Shown one piece after another: positions 43,995 to 53,285 of a stretch of 64,000 nucleotides of DNA. The notes under the pieces were generated by a model. That model was not told the DNA's origin. It was given only the letters and a program-made list of their open reading frames with translations, and ran no database searches. Every line of letters starts with the position of its first letter. The first letter of the stretch is position 1. The position numbers and the translations under genes were made by a program. Source of the DNA: Saprospiraceae bacterium (GTDB taxonomy: Bacteria; Bacteroidota; Bacteroidia; Chitinophagales; Saprospiraceae); assembly GCA_020630435.1 (NCBI GenBank), contig JAHDBJ010000009.1:78525-142524 (forward strand). The letters are read 5' to 3'.

Positions 43995-44025
43995 TAAAAA
44001 TAATAAGTTAGAATAATCTAACAAA
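43995..44025 (-). promoter_or_regulatory. TonB-receptor promoter with embedded metalloregulator palindrome
   Basis: On the minus strand TTTG (44022-44025), a 19-base spacer and TATTTTTA (43995-44002) match the Bacteroidota promoter TTTG-N19-TAnnTTTG except for the last base. The spacer holds GTTAGAATAATCTAAC (44007-44022), a palindrome with 6-bp arms that resembles DtxR/MntR-type sites. Binding there would block the promoter. The regulator gene at 44141 faces the other way. Confidence 0.65.
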
Positions 44026-44140
44026 ATTATATTAACAAATGTTTACTTTTTTTATAAAAAGGAGGAAGGTCGAGAAATAAAGGCTATTTTTGAGGGTGCT
44101 TTAAGTACTTTTTCATAAAATAACAATACCAAAAAGGGCT

Positions 44141-44797
44141 ATGCCGACACAAACCAAAGAAAATTACATTAAGGCGATTTACTTTTTGTCACAGAAAGAT
44201 CAACGTATTTCTGTTACTGATTTGAGCAAAGAGATGGGTGTAAGTACGCCTACCGTTAATAATATGGTTAAGAAGCTAGAGGGCTATGGTTGGATTACGT
44301 ATAAAAAATATAAGCCCATTGAAATTACGGAAGTAGGACAAAAAATTGCTGCCTTAATCATACGCAAACATCGTCTTGCTGAAATGTTTATGACGAAAGT
44401 AATGGGGTTTGGTTGGGAAGAAGTGCATGAAATAGCGGAAGAAATGGAGCATATCCAATCGGATAAATTATTTGATAGAATGGATGAATTGCTAGGTTAC
44501 CCAACGGTTGATCCGCATGGTTCTCCGATTCCTGATAAACAAGGAAATATTTCTTCCAAAAAATATTTAAAGCTTTCTGATGTAAAAGAAGGCAAGAGTG
44601 TTCGACTTTGTTCATTGGCAGATACATCTACGGATTTATTACTTTTTTTAAATAGCAAACAGATTAAACTAGGGACAGAGATGGATATTTTAAAAATAGA
44701 ATCTTTTGATAAAAGTTTCCTAGTTTCTTATGATGCCTATAATGGAATGATGTTAAGCCACGATGTCTGTAAATGCCTATTAGTGGAAGAGATTTAG
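44141..44797 (+). CDS. MntR/DtxR-family metal-dependent repressor
   Basis: A 218-residue regulator with an N-terminal winged helix (SVTDLSKEMGVSTPTVNNMVKKLE as recognition region), a dimerisation/metal domain and a C-terminal FeoA/SH3-like domain (from about 145). Metal ligands can be aligned: His77, Glu81 and His96, and Glu100, Glu103, His104. A Glu stands where DtxR has Cys102, which is the MntR/TroR-type arrangement and favours manganese sensing, although the MntR residues Asp8 and Glu11 appear as Asn8 and Lys11. Likely target is the divergent TonB receptor gene. Its stop overlaps the convergent gene at 44794 by four bases. Confidence 0.92.
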   Translation: MPTQTKENYIKAIYFLSQKDQRISVTDLSKEMGVSTPTVNNMVKKLEGYGWITYKKYKPIEITEVGQKIAALIIRKHRLAEMFMTKVMGFGWEEVHEIAEEMEHIQSDKLFDRMDELLGYPTVDPHGSPIPDKQGNISSKKYLKLSDVKEGKSVRLCSLADTSTDLLLFLNSKQIKLGTEMDILKIESFDKSFLVSYDAYNGMMLSHDVCKCLLVEEI

Positions 44798-45495
44798 GGA
44801 ATAATTGTGATAGGAAATGTATTCGTAGTATATTCTATCCGTGCTTTGAAAATATAGTTGCCCTCTTGTTTTATCGTCTTATCTTTTCGTTGAATAAAGA
44901 AGCATTTTACCACTCCTTCTGGGAGTTTTCTCATATCATTTCTATTGATAGTATACCCTTTTTCTATTTGGTTTTTGTTTCCAAGTTCTAGGACATGAAT
45001 TTTATTATTTTTATCAATAAATAAAAGATTCAAACTACTAATATGCTGTTTATCTAATTTGAAATTGATTCGCCCACCTTTTTCTTTACTTAGGGTTTCT
45101 GGTATTTCAATTTGTTCTATTTCCTTCATATCGACTTCGAAGGGATGTGTTTCCTCTTGATAATCTTTAAAGCTAAAGGTATATTTTTTATCCTCAATCG
45201 GAATTGTGGAGGTAGTATAGAAAACACCTTTTGCATTGGTGAATTTTTTTGTCATGGGCTTTCCTATAAATAAAGGTGGCTCTTCTAAAAAGAAGGGCTT
45301 AAAATTTGTAGAGTCGCCAGTTTTAAATATTGCCTCTGCGAGTAATTGCTGTTCTTTTTCAGAATATTGAATAAAATAATTAATGAAATGCTGTTCTTGT
45401 TCTGCTTGATTGTTGACTTGTAAACCTGTAATACAGGCTTTAAGCCCTAAGAGTAATAAGAAGGATAAAAGTGTTATTTTCGATTTGTTCTGCAT
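44794..45495 (-). CDS. Lipoprotein-like exported protein of unknown function
   Basis: The 233-residue product starts with a hydrophobic signal segment ending LGLKACITG, where Cys21 could be a lipidation site though the lipobox LKAC is imperfect. The mature part is about 210 residues with alternating beta strands, a Lys/Glu-rich composition and no motif that I recognise. It lies 24 bases downstream of the E1 dehydrogenase gene in the same direction and so is probably cotranscribed, which gives no clear functional hint. Confidence 0.75.
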   Translation of the reverse strand: MQNKSKITLLSFLLLLGLKACITGLQVNNQAEQEQHFINYFIQYSEKEQQLLAEAIFKTGDSTNFKPFFLEEPPLFIGKPMTKKFTNAKGVFYTTSTIPIEDKKYTFSFKDYQEETHPFEVDMKEIEQIEIPETLSKEKGGRINFKLDKQHISSLNLLFIDKNNKIHVLELGNKNQIEKGYTINRNDMRKLPEGVVKCFFIQRKDKTIKQEGNYIFKARIEYTTNTFPITIIP

Positions 45496-45519
45496 ATGAT
45501 AATATTATTATAATAAAGT

Positions 45520-47517
45520 CTAATATGCTAATAATTCTTGGATTTTTGTTTTAAATCGTTCTACTGGCATAAATTGTTTTTCTAGGTTTTTACCGAAAGG
45601 AATGGGGGTATCCAATCCACCACAACGAATTACTGGACCGTCGAGATGTTCAAATAAATGCTCTGAGATATAAGCCGATAATTCGCCGCCTATTCCACCT
45701 GTTAGTGTATCTTCATGTAGGATAATAACTTTATTTGTTTTTTGAACACTCTTGCGAATGGTTTCGTAATCTATTGGTAACAAACATCGTAAATCGACAA
45801 TTTCAGCCTCAATATTTAATTCTTCGACAGTCTCTTTTGCCCATTGTACTCCAAGCCCATAGGTAATAACCGTTATACGATTTCCAGTTTTGACAACATT
45901 GGCTTTCCCGATTTCTATAGTATAATAATCGTCAGGAACTTCGGCACTCATACTTCGATATAGAGCTTTGTGTTCAAAGAATAGTACAGGGTTAGGGTCT
46001 TCAAAACTAGCTAGAAGCAAACCTTTGGCGTCGTATGGATTAGAAGGATAAAGAACTTTCAAACCTGGTGTGTGCACAAACCATGCCTCATTACTTTGTG
46101 AATGGAATGGTCCAGCACCAACATTTCCTCCTGTGGGCATTCTGATGACTACATCAGCATTCTGCCCCCATCGGTAATGAGATTTTGCTAAATTATTAAC
46201 AATTTGATTGAAACCACAAGTCACAAAATCGGCAAACTGCATTTCTACCATTGCCTTATTTTTCTGAATACTTAACCCTAGTGCAATTCCCAAGATAGCA
46301 CTTTCACAAAGAGGGGTGTTTCGTACTCGTTCTTTCCCAAAAAGTTTGACGAAACCATCGGTTATTTTAAAAACACCGCCGTATTCTGCTATATCTTGTC
46401 CCATCAAGACCAACTGATTGTGTTTTTGCATGGCTTGTTTTAAACCATCAGAAATAGCATCTACAAAACGTTTTTCACTCGTATTATCTGTTTCAGGAAG
46501 GGTTTCTAGAAGTACAGTTTGTTGGTATACATCTCCTAGCTCTTGTTCCAATGATGCTTCTACAATTGTTTCTTGTGCAGCTCTGTCTAATCCTTCGTTG
46601 ATTCGTTGCTTATTCGTTGCTCTAATATTTTCAATGAGATCTTGTGTTAAAATACCCTCTCCTAGCAAATAGGATTCGTAGTTAGCAATTGGATCTTTGC
46701 TTGCCCATTCTTCCATTAGCGTTTTGGGGACGTATTTAGTACCAGAAGCCTCTTCGTGTCCCCGCATTCTAAATGTTTTGCATTCAATCAGAACAGGATG
46801 AGGATTAGAGCGTATATCTTCAGCAACCTTTTGAATGGTATGATAAACTTCTAAGATATTATTGCCATCAATTTCTATCGCTTCCATTCCATATCCTAGT
46901 CCTCGATCAGCAAGCCGAAGACAGTTATATTGTTCACTTGTAGGTGTAGAAAGACCATAACCATTATTTTCAATAATAAAAATAACAGGGAGATTCCAAA
47001 CAGATGCGACATTCAGCGCTTCATGGAATTCTCCTTGACTTGTTCCCCCTTCTCCTGTAAAGGCGACGGCTACTTTTTCATTCTCTCTAAGTTTATTGGC
47101 CAATGCTACACCACTTGCTAGGGATAATTGTGGCCCTAAGTGTGAAATCATCCCTACAATGTTATATTCTTTTGTTCCAAAATGAAAAGAACGATCTCGA
47201 CCTTTTGTAAAACCTAGAGCTTTACCTTGCCATTGACAGAATAGACGTTCTAGAGGGATCCCTCTAGTGGTGAAAACACCTAAATTTCGGTGCATTGTAA
47301 ACATCAACTCATCTGGATGTAGAGCGGCGGCTACTCCGACAGATATAGCTTCTTGTCCAATTCCTGAAAACCATTTACTGATTTTACCTTGTCGAAGAAG
47401 AATAAGCATTTTCTCTTCGATCATTCTAGGCAGTAAAAGCTGTTTATAAAGTGTAAGCAATTCTTCTTTTTGAAGTGTACTTTTAGGGTACAATATAATA
47501 GGTTGGTTTGTCGGCAT
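45520..47517 (-). CDS. Fused 2-oxoacid dehydrogenase E1 alpha/beta
   Basis: The 665-residue protein joins E1 alpha (residues about 1-320) and E1 beta (about 345-665) of a branched-chain/pyruvate dehydrogenase-type complex in one chain. The thiamine diphosphate motif is visible as GEGGTSQGEFHEALNVASVW...ENNGYG, with RDRSFHFG in the substrate/phosphorylation-loop region. The beta part has QDIAEYGGVFKITDG and PTGGNVGAGPFHSQS. It decarboxylates a 2-oxoacid and passes the acyl group to E2. Fusions of this kind are common in Bacteroidota, where branched-chain keto acids are the usual assignment. E2 and E3 genes are not nearby. Confidence 0.94.
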   Translation of the reverse strand: MPTNQPIILYPKSTLQKEELLTLYKQLLLPRMIEEKMLILLRQGKISKWFSGIGQEAISVGVAAALHPDELMFTMHRNLGVFTTRGIPLERLFCQWQGKALGFTKGRDRSFHFGTKEYNIVGMISHLGPQLSLASGVALANKLRENEKVAVAFTGEGGTSQGEFHEALNVASVWNLPVIFIIENNGYGLSTPTSEQYNCLRLADRGLGYGMEAIEIDGNNILEVYHTIQKVAEDIRSNPHPVLIECKTFRMRGHEEASGTKYVPKTLMEEWASKDPIANYESYLLGEGILTQDLIENIRATNKQRINEGLDRAAQETIVEASLEQELGDVYQQTVLLETLPETDNTSEKRFVDAISDGLKQAMQKHNQLVLMGQDIAEYGGVFKITDGFVKLFGKERVRNTPLCESAILGIALGLSIQKNKAMVEMQFADFVTCGFNQIVNNLAKSHYRWGQNADVVIRMPTGGNVGAGPFHSQSNEAWFVHTPGLKVLYPSNPYDAKGLLLASFEDPNPVLFFEHKALYRSMSAEVPDDYYTIEIGKANVVKTGNRITVITYGLGVQWAKETVEELNIEAEIVDLRCLLPIDYETIRKSVQKTNKVIILHEDTLTGGIGGELSAYISEHLFEHLDGPVIRCGGLDTPIPFGKNLEKQFMPVERFKTKIQELLAY

Positions 47518-47590
47518 ATTTAGACTGATTTTGAAAGCGTAAAGTTAAGGGAATTTGTTTTCAAAATTTCAAATATGAAGAGTGTAAATA

Positions 47591-47626
47591 AAAAAAGAGG
47601 TGTAGAAATTTACACCTCTTTTTCTA
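47591..47626 (-). terminator. Rho-independent terminator of the ompH operon
   Basis: AAAAAGAGGTGTA and TACACCTCTTTTT are perfect 13-bp arms around a 6-nt loop (47592-47623). It lies 20 bases beyond the stop of the minus-strand ompH-like gene, and T/A runs on both sides may make it bidirectional. Confidence 0.88.
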
Positions 47627-47645
47627 TTTTAAATAATACAAATAT

Positions 47646-48158
47646 TTATATCCCTAGTTTTTGTCTAATTAAGGGTGTAATATCATATTGTTCTTTAGCA
47701 TATAATAGCACACTAGAGCTGGTATCTACAACATAGATATATCCATTTTCTTGGGCAACTTGGTCGATAGCATTCTGTACTTTTTTAAGAATTGGCTCAA
47801 CTTCTTGTTGCCTTTTTTCTAAAAGTTGTTTTTGAACCGTTTGGTCGTATTCAAAAATTGCTTTTTCGGAATCTGCTAATTGTTTTTTCAAGTCTTCTAC
47901 TTCTTTAGGAGATAATTCACCGTTTTTATCTCTTTCCATAGCAGCTTTGAATTTTGTTTCATATGAGGCTACCATGTTTTCTTTTTTGCGAAGCAATTGT
48001 TTTTTCATTGTTTCTAAATTAGCATCAGCTCTTTTGACCTCAGGCATTTCAGAAAGTATGAGGTTGGTATTGGTATAGGCAATTTTTTGTGCTTGAACCA
48101 TTAATGTTGTTGCTGACAACAAAAGTGTTAGTATTACAAATTTTAGTTTATTTCTCAT
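47646..48158 (-). CDS. OmpH/Skp-family periplasmic chaperone (second copy)
   Basis: A 170-residue protein with a signal peptide (about residues 1-23, ending VQAQ), an AYTNTNLILSEMPEVKRA start typical of OmpH/Skp, and a long charged coiled coil (about residues 35-125), as in the tentacles of Skp. The C-terminal part (NGYIYVVDTSSSVLLYA) forms the trimerisation body. Skp binds unfolded outer membrane proteins in the periplasm. It is 49 bases downstream of a second OmpH-like gene and in the same direction as bamA, matching the conserved bamA-skp arrangement. It is probably not a duplicate in function, since the tails differ. Confidence 0.92.
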   Translation of the reverse strand: MRNKLKFVILTLLLSATTLMVQAQKIAYTNTNLILSEMPEVKRADANLETMKKQLLRKKENMVASYETKFKAAMERDKNGELSPKEVEDLKKQLADSEKAIFEYDQTVQKQLLEKRQQEVEPILKKVQNAIDQVAQENGYIYVVDTSSSVLLYAKEQYDITPLIRQKLGI

Positions 48159-48207
48159 TTTTGTATAGTTTATTTCTTAAAAGTATATTCAAGTTTATAG
48201 TTCTTTC

Positions 48208-48717
48208 TTACTTATTGATTCTCTTTATGATGTCAGCAGTTTTATCATATTGAGGATTCATTGCTAAAACACCACCACTATTTTTATCTAATATAAAGTC
48301 AAAACCTCTACTTTCCATATAGGTTTGGATTGTTTTGAAGACCTTGTCTTGGATAGGTTGTACCAGTTCTTGTCTTTTTTTGAAAAGGCTTCCTTCAGGA
48401 CCAAATCGCTTTTTTTGAAGTTCTCTAACTGCTTTTTCTTTAGCAACAATTTCATCTTCTTTTTGACGTTTTGCATCATCACTTAATAAGACCATTTCTG
48501 ATTGATATTTATTGTAAAGTCCTTTTATCTCATCATATTTTTGGGCGATTTGTTGACGCCATGTTTCGGCAAGTTTGTCTAGTTCTACTTGAGCGGTTTT
48601 ATATTCCTCCATACTTTCCAATACTTTTTCAACATCTACTACAGCCATTCGTTGTGCAAAGGAAGTAAAGCCTAAAAAACCGATAAAGAGTAAGGAGAAA
48701 AAAATCTTTTTAGTCAT
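48208..48717 (-). CDS. OmpH/Skp-family periplasmic chaperone (first copy)
   Basis: A 169-residue Skp-like protein with a signal peptide (residues 1-21, ending SFAQ), the start MAVVDVEKVLESMEEYKTAQ, a coiled coil of about 80 residues, and the body motif ESRGFDFILDKNSGGVLAMNPQYD near the C-terminus. It acts in the periplasm on unfolded outer membrane proteins delivered to BamA. It lies between bamA (262 bases upstream) and the other Skp-like gene. The two Skp-like proteins share layout but are clearly diverged. Confidence 0.93.
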   Translation of the reverse strand: MTKKIFFSLLFIGFLGFTSFAQRMAVVDVEKVLESMEEYKTAQVELDKLAETWRQQIAQKYDEIKGLYNKYQSEMVLLSDDAKRQKEDEIVAKEKAVRELQKKRFGPEGSLFKKRQELVQPIQDKVFKTIQTYMESRGFDFILDKNSGGVLAMNPQYDKTADIIKRINK

Positions 48718-48979
48718 TTTATATGATTTGAGTATTTGATTAAAATAATAGGTTATTTTATTTATATTGATAATCCTAAGACGGAAAATTACTTATTTTT
48801 GTTACAATATTAAATTTTGTTAAAAAAATAGATTTTAGCTTTAAGGTGCTGTCTTTTATTTTTTTATATAAATAAATTTAAATAATGTAATTTTTGTTTT
48901 TAACTAAAATTTAACGGCATGATAGCAAAATAAACGGATATTCGAGTATTTATCAATATGATCAGCACCCAACAACTGC

Positions 48980-51508
48980 TTATTCAGGTTCAAATCCTAG
49001 TATTAAATTAAAGTTTCCGTAACGATCTGTCCATGTTGATCCTTGGGGATTTGTTTTATCAAACCCAAAACCATAGTCAAACCCTAGTGTACCAAACATG
49101 GGAAGGAAAACTCTCAGTCCTAGTCCAGCTGAGCGTCTTACATCTAACGGATTGAAATCACGGAAATTGCCCCAAGCATTCCCTCCTTCAAAAAATCCTA
49201 GTAAATAAATTGTAGAACTTGGATTTAGAGAGATAGGATAGCGTACTTCAAAGGTGAATTTATCAAAAACAGTAGCACCCCCTGTTCCATCACTATTAGC
49301 TGGTAAGTCATCGGTTTCATATCCTCGCATAGAGATAATATCTCGACCAGCGATTCCTACAAATTGATTTGAGATTCCATCACCTCCTAGCTCAAAACGT
49401 TCAAAAGGACCTGTTCCTATGTCTTTATTATAGTATCCTAACATCCCGATTTTGGCAGATGCTTTGAAAACAAATTTATCAAAAAGTGGCGCATACCATT
49501 CTGCATTAAACCGCCATTTGTGGTATTCTAGCCACTTGAATTTTTCTTCAAGATTATCTGATATTTCATTATTACCTAGTGAAGAATAAGGAGGCGTGAA
49601 TTGACCTGTTAATGATATTCTAGAACCACTTTGTGGGAAAATAGGGTTATTAATGGAGTTTCTGGAAATCGTTAGAGAAAGACTAATATTATTGTAATTT
49701 CCTTCTGTTACTCTCGTATTATCTACAAAGAAAGCACCTCTTAACCAATTTTGTAGACGATAGGTCTGAACACTTAAAGAACCATTAAATACAAAGAAAT
49801 CGTCAGGTCGTTTTAATCGTGTACCAATACTTATAGAACCTCCTAAATTTCCGAGCTTTTGAAAATTTGTACTATTGGGATCTACTCCATTTGTGAAACG
49901 AGAATAAAAGCCACCAATAGTGAAGGATGTTGGTTTTTTACCGCCCAACCAAGGTTCAGTAAATGAAGCATTATAAGACTGGAAGAATTTTCCATTCGTT
50001 TGTGCCCGAAGGGATAGACGTTGACCATCACCTTGTGGTAAGGGACTCCATGATTCTTTTTTGAAAATATTTCGAACAGAGAAATTATTAAAGGTAACTC
50101 CTAAGGTACCGATAACACCACGACCAGCGCCCCCCCAACCCGCAGATAATTCTAATTGATCAGAAGATTTTTCTTCTACAGTGTAGGCAATATCTACTGT
50201 TCCTCTCTGGGAATTAGGAATAGGGTTGATACCGAGATTTTCAGGATTAAAGTAGCCTAAACTTACAATTTCTCTTTGTGAACGGATGATGTCTGAACGA
50301 CTAAATTTGGCACCTGGTTTAGTTCGGAGTTCACGGCGAATGACGTGTTCATGCGTACGGTCATTTCCCGATATAGTAACTTTATCAATAGTTGCTTGAG
50401 CGCCTTCAAATATTCTAATTTCTAAATCTATGGAATCTCCTACAATTGCACTTTCAATGGGATCGACTCTAAAAAATAAATAACCATTGTCTAAATATAA
50501 AGCACTTATATCTCTACTATCTTGACTAAAACTTAGACGTTCTTGAAGTAATTGGTTATTGTAAACGTCTCCTCTACTGATACCGAGTACTTGCGTAAGT
50601 TGGTCATCAGTATAAATAGAATTTCCTTTCCAAGTAATATCTCTAAAAAAATATTGATTGCCTTCTTCAACATATAGTTTCAATACAATATCACCATCTG
50701 TCTCTCTCCAAACACTATCTTTTAAAATTCTAGCATCTCTGAAACCAATTGTATTGTAATAATTAATAAGGTTCTCTTTATCCGTTTCATATTCTTTTTT
50801 TATCAGTTTGGAAGAAGCAAATAACTTTCGACGACGTTTAGTCTCTTTCATTTGCTTTCGAAGTTTTTTTGCTTTTACGTTTGAATTACCATCAAAAATG
50901 ATATTTTGAATTTTCACTCTTTCTCCTCTATCGACATTGATTTCCAATCTGACACCATTTTCGAGGTTAGTTTCTGGGATTTGTTTAATATCAGCATTGG
51001 CATCTAAAAAACCTTTATCAATATAATAATTTTGGACAGCATTTTTTGCATTATTGATAACATCATCGGTCACGATTCCACCTTTTATAAGATGTGAATT
51101 TACCGCTGATTTTAATTCTGATTCTCTCGTTTTTTTAACATTTAGAAAATCATATCTCGTAAGTCTGACTTTTTCTTCAACAATAATTTCTAAAAAGACA
51201 ACATCCCCAATTTTTTTAGAAATATGAATTTGAACATCAGTATAGAGTCTTAATCTCCAAAGTGCATTGATAGCTCTAGGGATTGCACCACTAGGGATTT
51301 TGATTTTTTGACCAACTTTAAAACCTGATATTTTGATAATGGCATTTTCATCACTGTATGTTGCCCCAGTAACTTTTACACCTCCGATTTCGTAGTCAAC
51401 AGGATTATTGTAATCGAATTCAGCTGGTGTAATATCTGGTTGTGCAATTGCTGTTGTAACCAATAAGAGTGAACTTGCAAGGAATATAAGTACTAGGATT
51501 TTTTTCAT
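48980..51508 (-). CDS. bamA: Outer membrane protein assembly factor BamA
   Basis: The 842-residue protein has a signal peptide (residues 1-22), five POTRA domains in the N-terminal half, starting YEIGGVKVTGATYSDENAI, and a 16-stranded Omp85 barrel (from about 470) with the conserved VRGF/IRGY-equivalent loop reading ISMRGYETDD. It inserts beta barrels into the outer membrane. POTRA-region residues about 210-230 are unusually basic (KKLRKQMKETKRRRKLFASS). The chain ends FNLILGFEPE, with two charged residues after the usual aromatic or Phe end. It heads the bamA-ompH-ompH set. Confidence 0.95.
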   Translation of the reverse strand: MKKILVLIFLASSLLLVTTAIAQPDITPAEFDYNNPVDYEIGGVKVTGATYSDENAIIKISGFKVGQKIKIPSGAIPRAINALWRLRLYTDVQIHISKKIGDVVFLEIIVEEKVRLTRYDFLNVKKTRESELKSAVNSHLIKGGIVTDDVINNAKNAVQNYYIDKGFLDANADIKQIPETNLENGVRLEINVDRGERVKIQNIIFDGNSNVKAKKLRKQMKETKRRRKLFASSKLIKKEYETDKENLINYYNTIGFRDARILKDSVWRETDGDIVLKLYVEEGNQYFFRDITWKGNSIYTDDQLTQVLGISRGDVYNNQLLQERLSFSQDSRDISALYLDNGYLFFRVDPIESAIVGDSIDLEIRIFEGAQATIDKVTISGNDRTHEHVIRRELRTKPGAKFSRSDIIRSQREIVSLGYFNPENLGINPIPNSQRGTVDIAYTVEEKSSDQLELSAGWGGAGRGVIGTLGVTFNNFSVRNIFKKESWSPLPQGDGQRLSLRAQTNGKFFQSYNASFTEPWLGGKKPTSFTIGGFYSRFTNGVDPNSTNFQKLGNLGGSISIGTRLKRPDDFFVFNGSLSVQTYRLQNWLRGAFFVDNTRVTEGNYNNISLSLTISRNSINNPIFPQSGSRISLTGQFTPPYSSLGNNEISDNLEEKFKWLEYHKWRFNAEWYAPLFDKFVFKASAKIGMLGYYNKDIGTGPFERFELGGDGISNQFVGIAGRDIISMRGYETDDLPANSDGTGGATVFDKFTFEVRYPISLNPSSTIYLLGFFEGGNAWGNFRDFNPLDVRRSAGLGLRVFLPMFGTLGFDYGFGFDKTNPQGSTWTDRYGNFNLILGFEPE

Positions 51509-51996
51509 TAATGCCTATTTCTTTTGTAAAATATTAGAATCGAATTTTAAGCCAATGAGTATAGGGGCTTAACTTTTAATAAGTGGCTACTCGATTGTAT
51601 TAAATGACTAGATTCTATAGAGATATTCTTGTTTGTGTTAAACAAAATCAAAACGTCAATTAAACGTGTATTGCTGCTTGAAATTGTTTTTAATAGTATC
51701 TCCTATAACAAAGGTGATATCGTCAAGCAATAAAAAACGCAAAGGTAAGAAAATATTAGTAAGCAAAACTTGTTTTCAGGATGCTTGTAAAAAAATAAAA
51801 TTAATTACTAAGGAAATGTCTCTTTTTGGCATTTATGAAAAGAAAACTAGACGGCTATAATTAAAAAATAGCAAGCATTTTAGAAACACTTGCTATTGAA
51901 TTGCTCGAAACACTTTAATTTAAAATAGAAGTCATTAAAATGTTTAACAATCAGATGATGTAGGGAAAAAGTAGGGTTCTATCGTTTTGTAGAATG
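51509..51996. other. Intergenic region between bamA and the LEA-like gene
   Basis: These 488 bases hold the upstream region of bamA and the 3' end region of the LEA-like gene, including the terminator at 51861-51897. A 64-codon GTG-initiated frame (51666-51860, plus strand) has no recognisable features, is unlike any family and I do not call it a gene. Nothing else is evident. Confidence 0.5.
51861..51897 (-). terminator. Terminator downstream of the LEA-like gene
   Basis: AATAGCAAG and CTTGCTATT form 9-bp arms around a 13-nt loop; read on the minus strand, the stem is followed by TTTTTT. It lies 100 bases after the stop of the LEA-like gene. Confidence 0.7.
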
Positions 51997-53061
51997 TTAT
52001 TCTTCTATAATTGCATCATCGATGATTTCGTCACCATCGCCATCTAAATCTTCAAAGCCTTTTACTGCGCCATCGTTTTTTTTCGGTTGATGATTTTCAG
52101 GAGTTTCCCAGTCTTTTTTCCCCGTGTTATGATAATCGCCTTTTGCAAAACGATCCGCTTTGGAAAAGAAGTCGTCTTTTCCTTCTAGTAAGTCATCTTT
52201 TAAATTATCGTAACCGATCTTATCAGAAAATTCACTTTCTTTGGCTTTTTTCTTTGCCTCTTTAGCTTCTTTCTCTTTTTCTTCCCAGTATTCGTCTCCT
52301 TTTTCTGCTGCCTCCTGTGCTTCATTCCAAACACCAGTTGCCTTGTCTTTTATTTTATCACCAACCTCTCCAGCTTTTTCTTTTGCAAAGTTCAAAGCAT
52401 CTGCACCTTTATCTAGAACTTTTTCTCCAATATCTTCAGATACATCTTTAAATTTTTCCCAAGCCTCTCCGCCTTTTTCCATTGCTTTGTTCCCTACTTT
52501 TTCAGCTCCGCCTAATACTTTTTCTCCAAGGTTTTCAGCAAGATCTTTACCTTTTTCTACTATAGCTTCTCCTTTGTCTAGGACTTTATCGCCTAGATTT
52601 TCTGTAGCATCCATAATTTTATTACTCGTAGAAGGGATAGAATCTGGTGCATCTAATAGCTGAGGGGTAGGATCATCCACAATTTCTTCAAATTCAGCTT
52701 CTTCTTCAAAGATACTTTGCTCGATTTCGTCAGCAATGGCTTTTTCTTCAGATGTATTAAAGCCTGTTTTTTCCTTTACAGTATCTACCAGATTATCAAC
52801 TTTTTCTTGAACAACCTGTCCCCCATCTTCTGCGATTTCTTTTGTTTTATCCCAAACATCTTCTGCTTTTTCTTTGACCTTATCACTTAAGTCACCCGCA
52901 ATGTCTTTTGTTTTATCCCAAACTTTTTCTCCAACATCTTCTGCTTTTTCTGCTAAATCAGATGCAACTTCTTTGCCTTTTTCTACTGTTTTGTTAGCAG
53001 CAGATTTTGTGACAGCTTTTGCACCAAAAAATATTTTTTTTAAATCTCCAAAGAAACCCAT
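51997..53061 (-). CDS. LEA-like/amphipathic repeat protein
   Basis: This 354-residue hydrophilic protein has two blocks of near-11-residue amphipathic repeats (about residues 20-100 and 140-250) with recurring units such as EKAEDVGEKVWDKTKD and LGDKVLDKGEAIVEKGKDLAE, typical of group 3 late embryogenesis abundant (LEA) proteins. It has no signal peptide or membrane span. The C-terminus is acidic, with DLDGDGDE. LEA-like proteins are linked to desiccation and osmotic protection and are disordered in solution; here the role is inference. The repeats explain a long antisense open frame on the plus strand (52241-52663), which is only a shadow. The gene has a terminator at 51861. Confidence 0.82.
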   Translation of the reverse strand: MGFFGDLKKIFFGAKAVTKSAANKTVEKGKEVASDLAEKAEDVGEKVWDKTKDIAGDLSDKVKEKAEDVWDKTKEIAEDGGQVVQEKVDNLVDTVKEKTGFNTSEEKAIADEIEQSIFEEEAEFEEIVDDPTPQLLDAPDSIPSTSNKIMDATENLGDKVLDKGEAIVEKGKDLAENLGEKVLGGAEKVGNKAMEKGGEAWEKFKDVSEDIGEKVLDKGADALNFAKEKAGEVGDKIKDKATGVWNEAQEAAEKGDEYWEEKEKEAKEAKKKAKESEFSDKIGYDNLKDDLLEGKDDFFSKADRFAKGDYHNTGKKDWETPENHQPKKNDGAVKGFEDLDGDGDEIIDDAIIEE

Positions 53062-53285
53062 TTTAATCTTTTTTTATTAGTAAAGATTGAAGTTATATTT
53101 TTTTTTAATAAAAATCAAATGAATTGCTAGTAGCAGAGAAATTGATTGTAGATTGTCAGCCTAGTCAATTTTTATACAATTCAAAAAATATATGGATAAG
53201 AAATAAGAAAAAATAAATAAAACTTGTATAATAGTAGATTAACCAAATAAAATTTTTTTTATCATTGCTTTTAATATTAAAAATT

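Noticed and set aside
51666..51860. 64-codon plus-strand ORF upstream of bamA
   Set aside because: It starts with GTG, has no recognisable feature or family, and sits in the bamA upstream region.
52241..52663. 140-codon plus-strand ORF inside the LEA-like gene
   Set aside because: The Ser/Phe/Pro-rich repeats are the antisense image of the Lys/Glu repeats on the coding strand.
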